Assembly (NCBI GenBank): GCA_051650105.1 | Contig: JBOFIJ010000011.1 | Span: 1-58,309 of the forward strand | Length of the DNA: 58,309 nucleotides | Source: CAMWXW01 sp051650105 | GTDB taxonomy: Bacteria; Desulfobacterota; Desulfovibrionia; Desulfovibrionales; Desulfovibrionaceae | Reading direction: 5' to 3' | Shown: positions 11,096 through 19,561 of the stretch, piece by piece | Position numbering within the stretch: position 1 is the first letter of the stretch | Layout: every line of letters starts with the position of its first letter | Position numbers and translations under genes: made by a program | Notes under the pieces: model-generated | Told to the model about the DNA's origin: nothing | Databases searched by the model: none | Seen by the model: only the letters and a program-made list of their open reading frames with translations

Positions 11096-11983
11096 ATGTT
11101 TCATGTACTCGAAATACTTGGCAACAATAAAAAGCTCTCTGTTTCTAGAGGGCTTATTGAACTCTCTAGTAAGGATACAGAGCCTTCTCTTATTCCATTA
11201 GATTCTATTGGTATTGTACTTACGGCTGGTTTTGGAATATCTTACACCCACAATTTTCTTCTTGCACTTGGAGAATATTGTATTCCATTGGTGCTTTGTA
11301 ATAAGCAGTATTTTCCTTTTTCCCTTGTACTTCCTTTTGAGGCTCATGGTACACAATCTAAAATACAAAAAGCACAAGTACGTGCTAGTGTTCCTAAACA
11401 AAAACGATTATGGCAACAATGTATTCAAGGTAAGATACAAGGGAATTGTTATGTTTTAGATAGATATGGTATAGATTCTTCCCCTTTATTCCCTTATATA
11501 CGTAAAGTTCACAGTGGAGATAGTGGCAATGCCGAAGGAAATGCCGCAAGTATATATTGGAAATTATTATTTTCATCTTCTTTTAGAAGAAGACAAGATA
11601 GCGAAGATAGTATAAATAGTATGTTAAATTATTCCTATACAGTATTAAGAGCTCTTATTGCTAGGGCATTACTTACGTCTGGTTTACACTATGCTTTTGG
11701 TATATACCACAGCAATGCCCGCAATAGCATGCCTCTTGTTGATGACATTATGGAACCCTATCGTTGCCTTTGCGATTCTCTTGTTATGGAAGCCCATCTT
11801 GCTGGACATAATGGATTAAATGCTGCTTCAAAAAAAATATTAACATCTATTCCTATTCTTGAAATTGAGCATCCAAAAGGAAAAAGCATTGCCTATGAAT
11901 GTATAAGAAAAACAACTATTTCTTTAGCTAAAGTTTATTTAGGAGAGGACGAAGAGTTATGCATCTATAATAAAAGAGTATAA
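11096..11983 (+). CDS. cas1: CRISPR integrase Cas1 (type II)
   Basis: This intact 295-aa protein starts 2 nt after the cas9 stop. Cas1 is the metal-dependent integrase that, with Cas2, inserts spacers at the leader-repeat junction. The expected catalytic residues are visible: Glu in GNAEGNAASIYW, His in GIYHSNARNS, and acidic residues in LVDDIMEPYR. The N-terminal beta domain holds PLDSIGIVLTAGFGIS, and the compact size fits type II Cas1. It is translationally linked to cas9 upstream and cas2 downstream (2-nt gap). No array to extend is visible in the window. Confidence 0.95.
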   Translation: MFHVLEILGNNKKLSVSRGLIELSSKDTEPSLIPLDSIGIVLTAGFGISYTHNFLLALGEYCIPLVLCNKQYFPFSLVLPFEAHGTQSKIQKAQVRASVPKQKRLWQQCIQGKIQGNCYVLDRYGIDSSPLFPYIRKVHSGDSGNAEGNAASIYWKLLFSSSFRRRQDSEDSINSMLNYSYTVLRALIARALLTSGLHYAFGIYHSNARNSMPLVDDIMEPYRCLCDSLVMEAHLAGHNGLNAASKKILTSIPILEIEHPKGKSIAYECIRKTTISLAKVYLGEDEELCIYNKRV

Positions 11984-11985
11984 AG

Positions 11986-12315
11986 ATGCATTATTTAAGT
12001 GGGTACCGTATTATGTGGTTATTAGTTATGTTCGATTTGCCCACAATAACAAAAGAAGAACAAAGAGCAGCAACACAATTTAGGAACCATTTATTAGAAC
12101 CTGGGTTTTCTATGGCACAATATTCTGTGTACACACGTGTGTGTAGTAGAGAAAAAGCTGATGTACTCAGTAACTCTATAGAAGCTGTTATACCTTCTTC
12201 TGGAAAAGTACAGATATTCTCTGTTACCGACAAGCAATATGGGAATAGTTTATATTTTCTAGGCCGAGTGAAAAAGAAAATAAAAAGTCCTGAGCAATAT
12301 TTACTTTTTGAATAA
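11986..12315 (+). CDS. cas2: CRISPR-associated Cas2 (type II)
   Basis: This 109-aa protein begins 2 nt after cas1. It has the type II Cas2 N-terminus GYRIMWLLVMFDLPT with the conserved Asp after the first beta strand. An amphipathic helix (QFRNHLLEPGFSMAQYSVYTR) and a closing strand (KVQIFSVTDKQYG) follow. Cas2 dimers bridge two Cas1 dimers in the integration complex. The reading frame is intact. The stop codon abuts the terminator of the convergent tracrRNA candidate. No csn2 or cas4 follows, which supports a II-C arrangement. Confidence 0.95.
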   Translation: MHYLSGYRIMWLLVMFDLPTITKEEQRAATQFRNHLLEPGFSMAQYSVYTRVCSREKADVLSNSIEAVIPSSGKVQIFSVTDKQYGNSLYFLGRVKKKIKSPEQYLLFE

Positions 12316-12341
12316 AAAAGAGGGCAGAAAACCTGCCCTCT
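12314..12341 (-). terminator. Intrinsic terminator, minus-strand reading
   Basis: The stem AGAGGGCAG (12319-12327)/CTGCCCTCT (12333-12341) has an AAAAC-type loop, and AAAAAA at 12314-12319 becomes the U run on the minus strand. The plus strand lacks a T run, so the hairpin mainly ends a minus-strand transcript converging on cas2. Confidence 0.8.
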
Positions 12342-12434
12342 ACTTGTGAATATTGTTCCCGAAGGAACTCATCTCATTAACATCTCTTTACCGTTTGTTA
12401 CGAACGGGACACCCAGTCCATTTCTGATATAACT
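12314..12434 (-). ncRNA. Candidate tracrRNA of the type II-C locus
   Basis: Read on the minus strand, a -10-like TATACT (12441-12446) would start a transcript near 12434. It begins with a putative anti-repeat (ATGGACTGGGTGTCCCGTT, within 12396-12424) and a CCGTT/AACGG stem. A stable GTTCC-TTCG-GGAAC hairpin follows, and then a 9-bp terminator AGAGGGCAG/CTGCCCTCT ending in six U. The size (about 120 nt), position beside cas2 and architecture (anti-repeat, nexus-like hairpins, terminator) match tracrRNAs. With no repeat in the window the anti-repeat pairing cannot be verified. Confidence 0.6.
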
Positions 12435-12446
12435 TCGTACAGTATA

Positions 12447-12884
12447 TATCATTAAAAAAGACAACACCTTTTCTAAAATATCTCTAATAATATTTTTTTA
12501 ACCCTCTTTTCATACATAATTACCACTCTTCCACACTACAAATCACTATAATTATACTAATCACCCCTATATCATACAAAAACCTGCTCAAAACCCCTTA
12601 TTATTGGAAGAAAACCTACACAAAGACACCCATTACAACACCAGCCTTTACTTCTATTATAATACCTTTATATATTCTTATAGAATTTCCTTACGATATA
12701 TACCTCTCACTATTAGCTATAATTTAGCAACGAAATCTCTCTCTCCCTTCTACTACACGTAGCAGCATACTACTAAAAAAATAAAAAGACTTCCCATACT
12801 TATTGCTACCGTGAATATCTTCTAAAATAGCATCTATAAATATTTCTTGACCTATGTTTTTTCCTCTGATACCCTCAACTTTCC
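12447..12884. other. Gene-free spacer between the CRISPR locus and hugZ
   Basis: I saw no CRISPR repeats and no coding frame. TTGACC (12847-12852), 17 bp, then TACCCT (12870-12875) could be a weak promoter for the haem oxygenase gene. Confidence 0.5.
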
Positions 12885-12898
12885 GTGCATGAATGCAC
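12885..12898. promoter_or_regulatory. 14-bp palindrome, possible operator upstream of hugZ
   Basis: GTGCAT-GA-ATGCAC is a perfect inverted repeat 10-23 bp downstream of the weak -10 and 27 bp before the start codon. It could be a repressor operator or form a small leader hairpin. The regulator is unknown. Confidence 0.4.
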
Positions 12899-12925
12899 AC
12901 AAAATTATCTTATGAGGCATTTTAA

Positions 12926-13675
12926 ATGAAAGATATAAGCAAAGAAAAAATTATAGAGCATATGAATTCTGACCACATGAACTCTATTATCAATATGAGC
13001 AAAAAATATTCCGAGCATAAAACTTTTACAAAAGTTGAAATGGTTGATATAGACTCCACAGGAATGTACTTCTTATTCGATGATACCCACAAACACAAAA
13101 TCAATTTTCCACATCCAGTAGAAGGTCAAGACCTAGTTAAAATGGTTATGACTATGAGCAAGAACGCCTCTGATGAGAAAAATGCCCCGGATGCTGTCTT
13201 ACAAGAAATTCAAGAATATATGGCGTCTTTTAAATCTGTTGTGCTTGGAACACTCTCTCCAAGCGGAAAAGTAAATGCCACATATGCACCTTGTGTAAAG
13301 CATGGCGACGATTTCTACATATTTATTAGTGAAATTGCGGAACACTATGACAACCTGAAAGCACACCCAAATTCATGTGAAGTGCTGTTCCTAGAAGACG
13401 AAAGCGATGCGGCATCCCCTTTAGCCCGTAAAAGAATCCGATTCCAATGCACATCTCAGTTCATAGAAAAAAATGAACAATACAACACAATAATGGATGC
13501 ATTTGAAAAACACCTAGGCGGAGTATTTAATGCTGTGAAAAATATGAAAGACTTTCATATAGTACACTTACAACTCCTAGAAGGACGCTTTGTTAAAGGC
13601 TTTGGACAAGCCTTCTCTATTAAAGGCAATGAAATTTCTCATTTAAAAGGAGATAAAAAAGCACACGGGAAATAA
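12926..13675 (+). CDS. hugZ: HugZ-family haem oxygenase (DUF2470 plus split-barrel)
   Basis: This 249-aa cytosolic protein should degrade haem to release iron. The N-terminal DUF2470-like domain (about 1-85) begins EKIIEHMNSDHMNSI. The FMN-binding-like split-barrel (about 95-235) follows, with AYAPCVKHGDDFYIFIS-type strands and the family's end motif GRFVKGFGQAFSI. The C-terminal tail contains a His (KKAHGK), in the position where HugZ enzymes of Helicobacter/Campylobacter supply a haem ligand. The start is supported by GAGG 8 nt upstream. It stands alone next to a palindrome that may regulate it. It could alternatively be a pyridoxamine-phosphate-oxidase-like protein of unknown function, but the two-domain layout favours HugZ. 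Confidence 0.85.
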   Translation: MKDISKEKIIEHMNSDHMNSIINMSKKYSEHKTFTKVEMVDIDSTGMYFLFDDTHKHKINFPHPVEGQDLVKMVMTMSKNASDEKNAPDAVLQEIQEYMASFKSVVLGTLSPSGKVNATYAPCVKHGDDFYIFISEIAEHYDNLKAHPNSCEVLFLEDESDAASPLARKRIRFQCTSQFIEKNEQYNTIMDAFEKHLGGVFNAVKNMKDFHIVHLQLLEGRFVKGFGQAFSIKGNEISHLKGDKKAHGK

Positions 13676-14588
13676 TATTGTAAACGATATAGTGCATGTC
13701 TCTATATTTTTCTTTTTTAGAATGCTTTCTATAATAACTACTCAAATACTAGTGTTATATCAGAAGGCTTCTTTTTATTTTACTTTCAAGATAGAGTGCT
13801 TTCCATAAAAATATATTCTTTATTAGTAAACGCTCATGCTCTTTTATATATCTTTATCATAAACACACACAGTAATAATGCCACTCTACAAAAAGAAAAT
13901 TTAAAAAAGATATATTCTCCCAGAATCTCTACCAATATATTAATTAACGCTATACTATATTGAAAAAATTCTGCTACATACAATGGCACTGTATATTTCC
14001 CATATTGTGGAAAAATTCACAGAAATATTCTCATTTTACAACAGACCATAGTTACGTAGTAACATACTCTTAAAGCATATAATAAGAAACATTCTTTCTT
14101 ACGTTGCTTATAGAAACTGCGATACACTACCTTTTGTTATATATCTATCCCACAATACCAGTAAATACGACGAAGCACTTCTTGTAAAATGGAAAATTCC
14201 TTCACAGCACACTTTAAACATAACTATAATGCCCATTCTCTTACTTGCAAAACTACCATTTGTTCATAACCCTATATACATAGTATTACAATATATCCAG
14301 TAATGTATAGTACTCTAATAGCCATATTACCAAAAATATGTGGGAACAACATAACAATGATAATTCATTCTCTTATCAAAAAAATATCCCACATATTCAA
14401 TATAAAAACAAACACACTATCTCACTAAGATTATATGATGTATATTTTCTACAATTCTTTTCGTATCTACCAATAACATTGCCAGAATATAAAAACCTAT
14501 CTTACCAAATATATTTTGCCATCTTTATTCACAAATTCTTGTTAGCACCTTCTCAGCACATAATAACAATACAATATATACGGCACTA
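13676..14588. other. Gene-free spacer of about 900 bp
   Basis: No RNA gene, repeat or credible coding frame is visible. The plus-strand frame 14338-14739 overlaps the methyltransferase antisense and is AT-driven. Confidence 0.6.
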
Positions 14589-15503
14589 TTATGTTCTCGT
14601 TTTTTTAAACATCTCTATATATCCCATAGAAATACCTAATGGGATAACAGTGAGCTTACAGAATGTATCTAATCTAACACTTTTAACACCAAAAAAGGCC
14701 TCTGCTTCTTTAATTGTGATATCAATATCTTTAAAATGAGATGCATCGTGAAAGAAAATTGCACATTTATTCTTACTCACCTTATCTTTAATACTATGAA
14801 AATCTTCTAATGGCATTCCATCAGTATGAGCACCATCTATTAAAACAAATTCCAAAGCATCTGGAACATTTTCTTCTACATCGTATGGAGTAACACCTAT
14901 AACATAATTAATACACTCTTCTACATGTAACAGTTTACTATTCTTTCTGGCTGTTTCTAAGCCTATAGGGATTTCCTTACTATTTTTCACGGTTTCTGTA
15001 TGACGTTTAATATCTTCCACAGTATATGTATAATTGGCTGCTGTTTCTTCTATATAGCAATCAATAGAAGTTACACTACCGCCCGTTTTCTTCAATGCAG
15101 AAGCAATATAAAGAGAAGATATACCAAATGCAGTGGCAACCTCATACCCTAATTTTAATGAATTCTCTAAAATAACTCCCATTAGTATCATCCCTTCTTC
15201 TGGTGTAATACTTCCTGGATATGGATAGCCTTCTCTTTGTACAGGATAATCATATAACGAACGCTGTGCCCCCCCCAAAGGTGTTTTAGGTAAATATTGA
15301 AGAACTAATTCGTCAATTTTCTTATACATTTCAAAAACTTCTGTATGAAGAGGATGAGCATACATTTGCATATTAAAAAGAATAGCATTTGTACGTAAAG
15401 CAATACTTTCACCACTGCCTCGTAATTGCAACAAAGTATAGAGTTTATAAATATACTTAAATGATGGAGATATTCTAGAGAGCACTTTATCTCTAATTTT
15501 CAT
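14589..15503 (-). CDS. Class I SAM-dependent methyltransferase (Methyltransf_24-like)
   Basis: This 304-aa protein has a helical N-terminal region (about 1-115) before a Rossmann methyltransferase core. The SAM-binding segment is near YEVATAFGISSLYIASAL (about 120-137). An acidic strand end, GGSVTSIDCY, follows. LEFVLIDGAHTDGMPLEDF carries the motif-IV acidic residue and is typical of O-methyltransferases. IFFHDASHF follows at the next strand. The substrate is unknown; similar proteins act on small molecules or on sugars in surface polysaccharides. The gene stands alone in a gene-poor stretch. Confidence 0.75.
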   Translation of the reverse strand: MKIRDKVLSRISPSFKYIYKLYTLLQLRGSGESIALRTNAILFNMQMYAHPLHTEVFEMYKKIDELVLQYLPKTPLGGAQRSLYDYPVQREGYPYPGSITPEEGMILMGVILENSLKLGYEVATAFGISSLYIASALKKTGGSVTSIDCYIEETAANYTYTVEDIKRHTETVKNSKEIPIGLETARKNSKLLHVEECINYVIGVTPYDVEENVPDALEFVLIDGAHTDGMPLEDFHSIKDKVSKNKCAIFFHDASHFKDIDITIKEAEAFFGVKSVRLDTFCKLTVIPLGISMGYIEMFKKTRT

Positions 15504-16221
15504 ACCATACTCCCTTATTAGTAATCTTTTTCTTAAAAATACTGGAAAAACTGTTATTAATCAATACAATATTTACTTTGCATAACGACAAAAATACAGC
15601 ACATTATATTGTTTCATTTTTGTATTCCATAACACAAAAAATACTCTATATTCTAAAGACACAGCTCCATCCCATTATATTGCAATCAAACGTCATCAGA
15701 TTATTGAGATAATATTATGCATCACCATAATACACACTATAACATATAATAAAAAAAGACAAAAAACCCTTTTACAAGTCTAACACAATATTGTTGTAGA
15801 AAAATAACCTTTTCTATAAAAATTCTTTTTTTTATCACAAAAATATTTGTCGACAATACAATAATTACGAATATCTACTTCTTAATAGTTCAAGAAAGGT
15901 ATCTCGAAGTATACAAAAAGGCTCATTATTACTTATAAAGGAATAGCATATAACAATATACACTAATATTACCATACTATGTGAACAGTATATTGCCCAC
16001 TCCATATGCACGAATACAACTGTATAAACTACTATAATTAGCCACTTACATAAAAAGTATTAATACCACTTACTCTACATACAATACAGCTCTACACAAT
16101 ACGTTACGAATCCGAGCATCGCATCATTATCGATATCTTACCTATATATTGTAATAGCGTGTACTGTGTACTCCTATTCATAACACTATATAGAGCAAGG
16201 AAAAAATCCATCCTCACTCCA
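15504..16221. other. Gene-free spacer of about 720 bp
   Basis: AT-rich DNA without a recognisable gene, RNA or repeat. Confidence 0.6.
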
Positions 16222-16242
16222 TATAGTATAAAGTATACTATA
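16222..16242 (-). terminator. Perfect inverted repeat spanning the katA stop codon
   Basis: TATAGTATA (16222-16230) and TATACTATA (16234-16242) are perfect 9-bp arms with a 3-bp loop and contain the catalase stop. No U run follows directly, so it is a weak terminator or mRNA-end hairpin. Confidence 0.4.
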
Positions 16243-17680
16243 ACGTTATTCCAAGTGCATCCGCAACACCTTTACCGTATGCTGGGTCTGCTTTAGTACA
16301 ATTTGCAATATGTCTTTTCTTTATTTCTTCTGGTGCATCACCCATAGCACGTGCTGTATTTTCAAAAAGAGCCTTTTGTTGTGCTGGACTCATTATATTG
16401 AACAACTTACCTGGTTGTGTGTAATAATCGTCATCATCTTTTCTAAAATCCCAACGATCCACATCCCCATCAATAGCAAGAGGCGGCTCTGCAAATTCTG
16501 GCTGTTCTTGCCATTCACCATAACTGTTTGGCTCGTACCCTATTGTACTACCTGCATTAGCATCAACTCGCATCATACCGTCTCTATGGTAATTATTTAC
16601 TGGGCATTTTGGGGCATTCACAGGTATTTGATTATGATTCACACCAAGACGATATCTATGAGCATCTCCATAAGAAAACAACCTGCCCTGCAACATTTTA
16701 TCTGGAGATAGACCTATTCCTGGAACAACAGCACCTGGATTAAATGCAGACTGTTCAATTTGTGCAAAGTAATTATCTGGATTTCTATTTAATTCAAGAA
16801 TGCCAACCTCAATAAGAGGAGCATCTTTTTTATACCATACCTTTGTTAAATCAAATGGATGATAAGGGAGTTTTTTCGCCTGCTCTTCTGTCATAACCTG
16901 AACAAACAATTTCCATTTTGGGAAATCACCCTTGTCAATATGGTCATACAGGTCTCTTTGATGACTTTCTCTATCTTTCCCAACAAGTACTTCTGCTTCT
17001 GCATCTGTTAGGTTCTCAATTCCTTGTTGGCTTATAAAGTGAAACTTTACCCAATGTCTTTCATTTTTTTTATTAAGAAAACTAAATGTATGGCTACCAA
17101 AACCATGCATATGCCTGTAAGACTTTGGAAGCCCTCTATCACTCATAGTAATTGTTACCTGATGTAATGCCTCTGGCAATAGCGTCCAAAAATCCCAATT
17201 ATTCTTTGCACTCCTCATATTCGTACGAGGATCCCGTTTAACTGCGTGATTTAAATCTGGAAACTTCAAAGGATCCCTTAGAAAAAAGACAGGTGTGTTA
17301 TTTCCCACCAAATCCCAATTACCCTCTTCTGTATAGAACTTTAAGGCAAACCCTCGTATATCACGCTCAGCATCTGCTGCTCCTCTTTCTCCTGCAACAG
17401 TGGAGAAACGTGTTAACACTTCTGTTTTCTTTCCTATTTCTGAAAAGATCTTTGCCCTTGTGTATTTTGTAATATCGTGTGTTACTGTGAATGTACCAAA
17501 TGCCCCAGAACCCTTAGCATGCATTCGTCGCTCTGGAATAACTTCTCTATCAAAATGAGCTAATTTTTCTATAAGCCATAAATCTTGCATAAGAACAGGT
17601 CCTCTTGGACCAGCAGTCATAGAATTTTGATTCTCAGTAACAGGTGCACCATTGACGGTTGTTAAGTTTTTCTTTTTCAT
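16238..17680 (-). CDS. katA: Catalase (monofunctional haem catalase, small-subunit type)
   Basis: This 480-aa enzyme dismutates H2O2 to water and O2. The length fits small-subunit (clade 3) catalases. The distal catalytic His is at about residue 54 (ERRMHAKGSGAFG), the catalytic Asn is in DLVGNNTPVFFLRDP (about 123-137), and the proximal haem-ligand Tyr is in RLFSYGDAHRYRLG. No signal peptide is present, so it is cytosolic. A strong AAGGAGG lies 10 nt before the ATG. It is monocistronic, with a good promoter carrying a palindrome between -35 and -10, which suggests peroxide- or iron-responsive control. Catalase in a Desulfovibrionaceae-like genome fits oxygen or host-burst exposure. Confidence 0.98.
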   Translation of the reverse strand: MKKKNLTTVNGAPVTENQNSMTAGPRGPVLMQDLWLIEKLAHFDREVIPERRMHAKGSGAFGTFTVTHDITKYTRAKIFSEIGKKTEVLTRFSTVAGERGAADAERDIRGFALKFYTEEGNWDLVGNNTPVFFLRDPLKFPDLNHAVKRDPRTNMRSAKNNWDFWTLLPEALHQVTITMSDRGLPKSYRHMHGFGSHTFSFLNKKNERHWVKFHFISQQGIENLTDAEAEVLVGKDRESHQRDLYDHIDKGDFPKWKLFVQVMTEEQAKKLPYHPFDLTKVWYKKDAPLIEVGILELNRNPDNYFAQIEQSAFNPGAVVPGIGLSPDKMLQGRLFSYGDAHRYRLGVNHNQIPVNAPKCPVNNYHRDGMMRVDANAGSTIGYEPNSYGEWQEQPEFAEPPLAIDGDVDRWDFRKDDDDYYTQPGKLFNIMSPAQQKALFENTARAMGDAPEEIKKRHIANCTKADPAYGKGVADALGITL

Positions 17681-17738
17681 ATTAATATATCCTCCTTAAA
17701 AGGTATAATAACTTCTCTCTGTTAATATACACAAAGAA

Positions 17739-17768
17739 AGCATAGAGTGTCTTTAGACATAATGTCAA
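17739..17768 (-). promoter_or_regulatory. katA promoter with an embedded operator-like palindrome
   Basis: On the minus strand, TTGACA (17763-17768) and TATGCT (17739-17744) are 18 bp apart, an excellent sigma-70-type promoter. The spacer contains the inverted repeat TGTCT-N2-AGACA (17748-17759), placed where a bound repressor would block RNA polymerase. The regulator is not identified; the sequence does not match the PerR or Fur consensus well. Confidence 0.65.
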
Positions 17769-18456
17769 TAGATATTCCATGATTGTGACAAACAATACAG
17801 TTAATATAATACTTTTCTCAAGTACGTATTTATATTCCCTCTATTTTTTAATAGCATTTTCAGCGTCTTTCACATTATATTCTATACAATACTCTTGTTT
17901 AATAACATTCTTAGAATATTACTTTACCAATAACAGTATTTAGCACCAGTTATTGCTTTTTTCTTTATTTTTCACAAAAATCTTTTTATATCTTCAATAA
18001 ATATTCTCTTGCCCATACTATAATACACTCCGCTAGTTACCATATCGCTTTCAACTCTTCTTAAAATAGTATTTTATTGCTAAAAAATAGTAATCAATAA
18101 GAATACGGCTCTTTTGCTCATCCTTTTTTCACACACAACATAATGCCATTCATTGCGATACTAAATACCGCTTTTATACTCTATTTTTTCTATACCATCT
18201 TTACAATATTGTCCTCTTACTCTTTATCATGTCGATACATATCTATTACCTTTAGCAATGAACAACATTCTTTTTTAGAATAATGGACTACTATATTTCT
18301 ACAACACTCCCTCACCATAAAATTGTGGGAGCACAGACTTAAGGCTTGCATTCTAGTACAACTAACTATATAGTAGGCATATCGGTAATTTTACAATAGT
18401 ATTCGCTCTGTATCACTTACTTATGCCAAAATTCTCTTATTCAATGGTGACTCTCT
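17769..18456. other. Gene-free spacer
   Basis: No gene, RNA or repeat recognised between the katA promoter and the next gene. Confidence 0.55.
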
Positions 18457-19476
18457 ATGGATTCTGCAACCCATATACTATCTGGCGTTATCATACACCA
18501 ATCTCTTACAAAAAAATATAGAAGCACGTTTCTTCTTTTACTCTCCATAGTTATTGCAAATTTTCCAGATATCGATTTTGTATTTACCTTTTTTACAAGG
18601 GATAGTATTGTTTTTGGTCACAGAGCAATAACACATGCACTCATTGTTGCCCCATTCTTTGCTTTTTGTTTCGCTCTTTTTTTCTACAAACAAAAAATAC
18701 AAAATGTGCAAAATTCTCCGTGGACGTTCACAAAAATATTTTTATATTCTCTCTTCATTCTTCTCATTCATCTTTATTTAGATCTCATTACAACATATGG
18801 CATGTATGTTTTGCTCCCATTCTCTCTTGAACGCTATTCTGTGCCATCTATCTTTATTATGGATCCTTTCTTGTTATCTGGGCTTATACTCTCTTTATTC
18901 TTCTCTAGAAAATTTGGAACAAAAGCCACAAGAACTGGATTGGCTTTTCTATTCCTCTATCCAATTTTCTCTTATGGAATCCAAATTACACTAGAACAAA
19001 ATATGACAAAGAAATATGCTCCGCTTCTTGGAAAAAATGTTATTATAGATCTTGTTCCCATGCCTCTATCCCCCATATACTGGAAAGTTATTATTGATGA
19101 AGGGAACAAACTCCATATGGGTGAAGTAAATATTTTCAACCTTGCCGCTATGCCGCAATTACAAACATTTGATAAAGTAGACCCCACCTTATGGAGTGCT
19201 TTACAATCAACAAATACAACACTAAAAAAATATACTCAATTGGCAATATACCCAGCAATGCTTGTTGAAGAAAAAGGCGATTTTGAAATTATTACAATAA
19301 CACCATTGCCATATACTCCTTCTAGCACAACTCCTGATTTTGCAAAGCATGATTTATTTACTATGAAAATACAAAAAAAGGGTGACTCTATTATTGCGTA
19401 TCGAAGAAGAAAAACCTTTCTCAACGAAAATAGTAAATGGATTTTTCTACCAGCTAAAGAAAGCACTTCCAAATAG
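18457..19476 (+). CDS. Membrane-bound metal-dependent hydrolase (YdjM/DUF457-like)
   Basis: This 339-aa protein begins with the family signature MDSATHILSGVIIHQ, whose His and Asp are proposed metal ligands. FPDIDF (about 37-42) and GHRAITHAL (about 53-61) continue the signature. Four or so hydrophobic helices span residues 24-180 (for example IFLYSLFILLIHLYLDLITTYG). The C-terminal 150 residues are soluble and beta-rich. The family is annotated as inner-membrane metal-dependent hydrolases, without a defined substrate. GGTGA precedes the ATG. It lies 85 bp upstream of the M16 peptidase and could be cotranscribed with it. Confidence 0.85.
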   Translation: MDSATHILSGVIIHQSLTKKYRSTFLLLLSIVIANFPDIDFVFTFFTRDSIVFGHRAITHALIVAPFFAFCFALFFYKQKIQNVQNSPWTFTKIFLYSLFILLIHLYLDLITTYGMYVLLPFSLERYSVPSIFIMDPFLLSGLILSLFFSRKFGTKATRTGLAFLFLYPIFSYGIQITLEQNMTKKYAPLLGKNVIIDLVPMPLSPIYWKVIIDEGNKLHMGEVNIFNLAAMPQLQTFDKVDPTLWSALQSTNTTLKKYTQLAIYPAMLVEEKGDFEIITITPLPYTPSSTTPDFAKHDLFTMKIQKKGDSIIAYRRRKTFLNENSKWIFLPAKESTSK

Positions 19477-19561
19477 AGAGAACCTTTTCTTCACAGTACG
19501 GTATTGCTGTTTATCGTTTTTTGTAGTAAACTTGAGTACTATTTCGTATTTTGGAGTTTAT

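Noticed and set aside
16222..16242. Strong intrinsic terminator for katA
   Set aside because: The inverted repeat is perfect but all A/T except two G/C pairs and has no adjacent U run.
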